Assembly (NCBI GenBank): GCA_963847595.1
Contig: CAWKAJ010000002.1
Coordinates: 1,054,001-1,118,000, forward strand
Direction: 5' to 3'
Length of the DNA: 64,000 nucleotides
Source of the DNA: JACWAE01 sp963847595
Lineage (GTDB): Bacteria > Chloroflexota > Dehalococcoidia > SZUA-161
A program made the translations under genes and the position numbers. How positions within the stretch are numbered: position 1 is the first letter of the stretch; each line of letters starts with the position of its first letter. The notes below the pieces were generated by a model. It searched no databases and was not told the DNA's origin. It saw only the letters and a list, made by a program, of their open reading frames with translations. Below, piece after piece: positions 60,988 to 64,000 of this stretch.

Positions 60988-61695
60988 CTACACCTTTTGG
61001 GGGCGAGGCAACCTCGCCCCTGCAGCTCGAACCGGTATCAAGTCGCGGAAATAGAAACGGTTGTCTCTGAGAACAGTTTTACCCCTTCTGAAGCGTATCC
61101 GCTCGCTAAATATGGGGCCGTCATAGACAAAGGAGTGGAACTCGCCGTTCTCTCCGCAGGGGTCGACCTTCGGAGGAAGCTCCGACAAGAATTCGTTGTC
61201 GAAGTACCTGCCCGCAAATTTTCCCTCGAGAGATTGCGAGTCAACGCAGGTAATCACCGCTTTAAAATCCAAATCTATGAAGGTATGAGCCAGCTCGGTG
61301 GTATCCCTTTTCCATATCGGAAATATGCCTTTCATGCCTATTTGGGCCAGGTTATCCTCGCGGTATTTGCGCAAGTCCTCCAGGAAGATGTCCCCGAAAA
61401 CCACGGAGGAAACACCCTGGCTCTTGTATTGCAGCAGTTTTTCTTTCATCTTTGCTTCGTATTCTTCGTTGGAGGAATTCCTGGTGATATAGAGCATTTC
61501 CAGGGGCAATCCCAAAGACTGCGCCTGCTGCTCCAGAAGGACGCGGCGCACGCCGTGCATGCTGATTCTGTCGTAGTCTTCGGTTACGCTGGTCAGCAGT
61601 GCTACTATCTCGTAATTATGGAATTTCCGCAGCACATAGAGAGACATGGCGCTGTCTTTGCCGCCGCTCCAGGTGAAAAGCACTTTCTGAGTCAC
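60988..61695 (-). CDS. PP-loop ATPase (Dph6/MJ0570-like)
   Basis: 235 aa. TWSGGKDSAMSLY is the ATP-pyrophosphatase loop of the diphthine-ammonia-ligase-like family (YITRNSSNEEYEAKMKEKL; VVFGDIFLEDLRKYRED). The bacterial relatives are uncharacterised and need not modify elongation factor. The last 13 residues, including GARLPRP, are encoded by a GGGGCGAGG-type palindrome at 61000-61020, so the natural C terminus has been replaced or extended by a repeat. Confidence 0.85.
   Translation of the reverse strand: MTQKVLFTWSGGKDSAMSLYVLRKFHNYEIVALLTSVTEDYDRISMHGVRRVLLEQQAQSLGLPLEMLYITRNSSNEEYEAKMKEKLLQYKSQGVSSVVFGDIFLEDLRKYREDNLAQIGMKGIFPIWKRDTTELAHTFIDLDFKAVITCVDSQSLEGKFAGRYFDNEFLSELPPKVDPCGENGEFHSFVYDGPIFSERIRFRRGKTVLRDNRFYFRDLIPVRAAGARLPRPQKV
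61000..61020. repeat. 21-bp palindrome inside a coding sequence
   Basis: GGGGCGAGG-CAA-CCTCGCCCC. It encodes seven codons (GARLPRP) at the end of the PP-loop ATPase. Confidence 0.75.
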
Positions 61696-61759
61696 TAATT
61701 ACGCTCCTTTCCCCTATGACACATATGGGGATATTAAACAGTGTTTCATGATTATTATC

Positions 61760-61852
61760 AACCCCCTAAGTCCCCCAGTCTTGGGGGACTTTAAAAAATT
61801 GGGGGACACCCCCAATACCCCTGGCAGAGGGGTAAATCCCCTCTGCACTCCC
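61760..61852. repeat. MITE-like element, copy 5
   Basis: CCCCCA...TTGGGGG and TTGGGGG-ACA-CCCCCAA (61799-61815), ending AGGGGTAAATCCCCT and TGCACTCCC. No clear terminal inverted repeat. Confidence 0.65.
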
Positions 61853-62029
61853 GGTCATTGACCAACATTGGGAATGCGAAAACGTGGGTGAGCGACAAAT
61901 TGAGCTATATAATCCCCCTGTATCCCCCTCCCTGAACAAGCCAGGGACAAGTTTAAAAGGGGGAGTTTTAATATAATGCACTTTGAAAATGGAGAGAATC
62001 CTGGATTCCTGCTTTCGCAGGAAGGGAAA

Positions 62030-62049
62030 GGGCGCACAGCCGTGCGCCC
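62030..62049. repeat. Palindrome GGGCGCAC-AGCC-GTGCGCCC
   Basis: 8-bp stem, followed by CCTACGTC and the 50-60-base linker shared with the palindromes at 59.6 and 60.3 kb. Confidence 0.7.
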
Positions 62050-62155
62050 CTACGTCGCGCTAGCAGCGCCATGAGTTATTTCAGCACCAGCGCATGGCGC
62101 AAAGACGGTTAGGTGAATAGCAGGCAGTGCCCCAACCACGGATATGTAGCTTCAA

Positions 62156-62980
62156 TTAACCCCTGGGAACAAGTTTAATCTCGAAGAGCTTGGGCCAGAG
62201 CTTGCCCGTAACGAACAGGCGGTCGTGTTGCGCATCATAGGCAATCCCGTTGAGCACATCAACAGGCTGGCTGAGGTCTGCCGCACTCAGAAGCCCCGTC
62301 AGGTCTATCCATCCCAGCACCCGACCTGTCCCGGGGTCAATCATTGCTATGCGGTCGGTTAGCCAGACATTGGCATAGATTTCACCATTCACATATTCCA
62401 GTTCATTGAGATTGTCCACCGGCCCGCTATCGTCGAAAACCTGCACGCTGCCGACTTCCTTAAACGTCTCAGGGTCTAAGAAATGCAAGGTCGAGGTGCC
62501 ATCGCTCATAATCAGGCGCTGTCCATCGTATGTAATGCCCCAGCCCTCGGTAGGGTAATCGAACTCGCGAAGCAACTTGAAGCTCTCCTCGTCGTAGACA
62601 AAACCGACATGCGACTGCCAGGTCAGTTGAACTATTTTCTGGCCATAAATGGCGATGCCCTCGCCGTAGTATTGGGCTGCCAGGTCTACCTCTTGCAGCA
62701 CCTTGCCGGTATCTAACTCCACTTTACGCAGCGAGGAACGACCTTCAAGCCCGGTGCTTTCGTAAAGAAAGCCATTTCCATACACCAGCCCCTCAGTCCA
62801 GGCGCCGGGGTCGTGAGGGTAGACATGGACAACCTCATAGCCGTAGTACGAGATAGCAGCGGGGGTCGGAGAAGGCGATGGCGTAGGCAGAGAGTGCTCA
62901 GAGCCCGAAGGGGAGCAAGCAAGGGCTGCTCCTGCAAGCAGGAGCAGCCCCGCTAGAAACACCTTAAAAATACGGCTCAT
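62156..62980 (-). CDS. Glutaminyl-peptide cyclotransferase-like lipoprotein
   Basis: 274 aa. Lipoprotein signal ending LLLAGAALAC (Cys about 22), then a Pro/Thr linker. Beta-propeller repeats: DPGAWTEGLVYGNGFLYEST, GEGIAIYGQKIVQLTW, GWGITYDGQRLIMSDG and LNELEYVNGEIYANVW, as in the plant-type glutaminyl cyclase family. It would convert N-terminal Gln to pyroglutamate outside the membrane. Stop 175 bases upstream of nothing related; starts 21 bases after the Fe-S protein gene. Confidence 0.9.
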   Translation of the reverse strand: MSRIFKVFLAGLLLLAGAALACSPSGSEHSLPTPSPSPTPAAISYYGYEVVHVYPHDPGAWTEGLVYGNGFLYESTGLEGRSSLRKVELDTGKVLQEVDLAAQYYGEGIAIYGQKIVQLTWQSHVGFVYDEESFKLLREFDYPTEGWGITYDGQRLIMSDGTSTLHFLDPETFKEVGSVQVFDDSGPVDNLNELEYVNGEIYANVWLTDRIAMIDPGTGRVLGWIDLTGLLSAADLSQPVDVLNGIAYDAQHDRLFVTGKLWPKLFEIKLVPRG

Positions 62981-63001
62981 GAATATAGCCTTGACTCGTC
63001 C

Positions 63002-64000
63002 CTACTTCCCGTCTCTTCCTCTCAAATAGTTTATCATAGGCTGGGTCACCAGGGGAACAACATCGCCTATCATGTGCGGCATGAGGCTGTCCATGATGCC
63101 GGGCATCATGTGGGGCATCTGCTCAGCCATATAGTCAGGCATGGGGATACGCTCCCCAATCCGCTTCAACATTGTCGGCGTCACCTTGGGCATCATCATG
63201 GGCAGCAGCCTCGGGAACAGGATAGGGAACATGGGCTTCATCAGTTCCAGCGTCAAGGGAATCCTGCCCATTACCCGCATCATCCTGCCCATGCCGAAGG
63301 GCATAGCGTCGATAAGCTCGGGCCACATGGTCCCCATGATGTCGGCGAATCCCTTGGGGCTCATCACCGCAATCATGCCCTCGAACACCGCCCACTGCCT
63401 TTGCACCTCCGGGTTGGGGTCAGGGAACTTGTAGCCCAGGGTCGAGGCTGCGAAGCGCGCCAGGTCTATGGCCTCGACAGGCATCTTCTTCTTGTCAGCA
63501 GTCACCCGGAACTGGAACTCGCAGCAGGGGCAGAGCGCCAGCACCTTGTCTGCGCCAGCCTCCAGCGCCTCGTCGAGCCGGGTTTTGCCTACCTCGGCAG
63601 CCACAGGCGGGTCTTTGATCAGGGTCAGCACGCTGCCGCAGCAATGCGCTTCCTCACGGTTGTGGTCCATCTCTACGAGCTTCACATTGGGAATAGCTTT
63701 GATAACATCGCGCGGGGCTTCATACACACCGGATACCCGTCCGATGTGGCAGGAGTCATGCCAGGTAACTGTGGTAGGGGGAAGGTTATTCGCAGGGAAC
63801 TTGAACTGGCCTGACTTTATCTTCTCAGCCACCACCTCGCTGTAGTGCTTCGTTTGGATATTGTATTCAATGCCCAGCTTCTTGGCCCACACGGGATAGG
63901 TGTGCTGCCACATCATATGGCAGGCTGGACACGAGGTGATTACAGTATCAGCGCCGGCAGCCTTGGCCGCCGCCATGTTCTTCTTTATGGTCTCGGCGAA
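63002..64000 (-). CDS. HdrD/GlpC-like Fe-S oxidoreductase subunit, 5' end missing
   Basis: At least 332 aa; the frame is open to the window edge, so the N terminus is outside. Two CCG domains: VITSCPACHMMW...WHDSCHIGR and HCCGSVL...LCPCCEFQ, which bind a noncubane or [4Fe-4S] cluster as in heterodisulfide reductase subunit D and GlpC. The last 130 residues are Met- and Pro-rich (MGRMMRVMGRIPL, PRLLPMMMPKVTP, MPHMMPGIMDSLMPHM), unlike the usual family end. A redox partner of a membrane complex is likely; the tail may bind metal or the membrane. Confidence 0.88.
   Translation of the reverse strand, partial: FAETIKKNMAAAKAAGADTVITSCPACHMMWQHTYPVWAKKLGIEYNIQTKHYSEVVAEKIKSGQFKFPANNLPPTTVTWHDSCHIGRVSGVYEAPRDVIKAIPNVKLVEMDHNREEAHCCGSVLTLIKDPPVAAEVGKTRLDEALEAGADKVLALCPCCEFQFRVTADKKKMPVEAIDLARFAASTLGYKFPDPNPEVQRQWAVFEGMIAVMSPKGFADIMGTMWPELIDAMPFGMGRMMRVMGRIPLTLELMKPMFPILFPRLLPMMMPKVTPTMLKRIGERIPMPDYMAEQMPHMMPGIMDSLMPHMIGDVVPLVTQPMINYLRGRDGK

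Larger units (their letters stand above)
61696..62155. other. Intergenic region with repeats
   Basis: 460 bp. MITE-like copy 5 (about 61760-61852), an AATCCCCC element with a TCCCTG.../CAGGGA stem (61911-61975), hairpin CCTGC-TTTC-GCAGG (62008-62021) and a palindrome (62030-62049). No gene. Confidence 0.6.

Noticed and set aside
1..64000. tRNA, rRNA or CRISPR arrays
   Set aside because: I looked through the gaps for T-loop motifs, cloverleaf arms, conserved rRNA stretches and regularly spaced repeats and saw none. The repeats here are palindromic and irregularly spaced.

Overview
The window looks like a bacterial chromosome segment from an anaerobe. The best guess is an uncultured member of the Dehalococcoidia (Chloroflexota). 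This rests on an acetyl-CoA synthase / corrinoid protein / methyltransferase operon without a CODH gene beside it, many Cys-rich redox proteins, DUF362 and DUF3795 proteins, and many GC-rich palindromic repeats between genes. There is no rRNA to prove it, and I found no rRNA, tRNA, CRISPR array, transposase or phage gene. One gene is cut by the window edge, at the right end.

Left part (0-17 kb). An Fe-S flavoenzyme of the 2,4-dienoyl-CoA reductase type and two adjacent acyl-CoA dehydrogenases form a fatty- or cyclic-acid oxidation group. A signalling block follows: HTH protein, six-PAS histidine kinase and receiver/HD-GYP protein, then a metallo-beta-lactamase-fold protein, a CHASE2 adenylate/guanylate cyclase, a lipoprotein, a cyclic-nucleotide-binding protein and a potassium channel with RCK domain. 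The last five could form one cyclic-nucleotide/K+ circuit. A glycosyltransferase and a winged-helix regulator follow.

Middle (17.8-42 kb). A promoter with a perfect 18-bp operator precedes two tiny, very basic proteins (40 and 35 aa) and an ArsB/NhaD-type permease. Next is an operon of a lysine 2,3-aminomutase-like radical SAM enzyme, two D-Ala-D-Ala-ligase-like ATP-grasp enzymes and a GNAT acetyltransferase. This is the best candidate for an undescribed pathway, perhaps making a beta-lysine conjugate. After DUF362, hydrolase, flavodoxin and MFS genes comes a more A+T-rich accessory stretch: an M48 peptidase, an unknown protein, a TIR protein, three small zinc-ribbon proteins and a SIMPL protein. 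The TIR/unknown pair and a second divergent pair 10 kb away (SnoaL-like / possible PD-(D/E)XK protein) are driven from nearly identical, face-to-face symmetric promoters.

Right part (42-64 kb). Alpha-glucan breakdown genes (malQ, a GH13 enzyme, glgP) are followed by the acetyl-CoA synthase operon (acsB, acsD, acsC, cooC, acsE). mutL, preceded by a HEPN-like protein, converges on it. Then come two DUF3795 proteins, a PP-loop ATPase, a glutaminyl-cyclase-like lipoprotein and an HdrD-like Fe-S protein with a methionine-rich tail.

Intergenic space is crowded with three repeat families: (i) palindromes with fixed GTAGGGGC/GCCCCTAC arms but changing, always self-complementary cores; (ii) about 100-130-bp elements sharing the hairpin TTGGGGGACACCCCCA; (iii) AATCCCCC...GGGGGATT elements. 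One palindrome has become the 3' end of a coding sequence, and a 162-bp unit behind cooC is duplicated in tandem.
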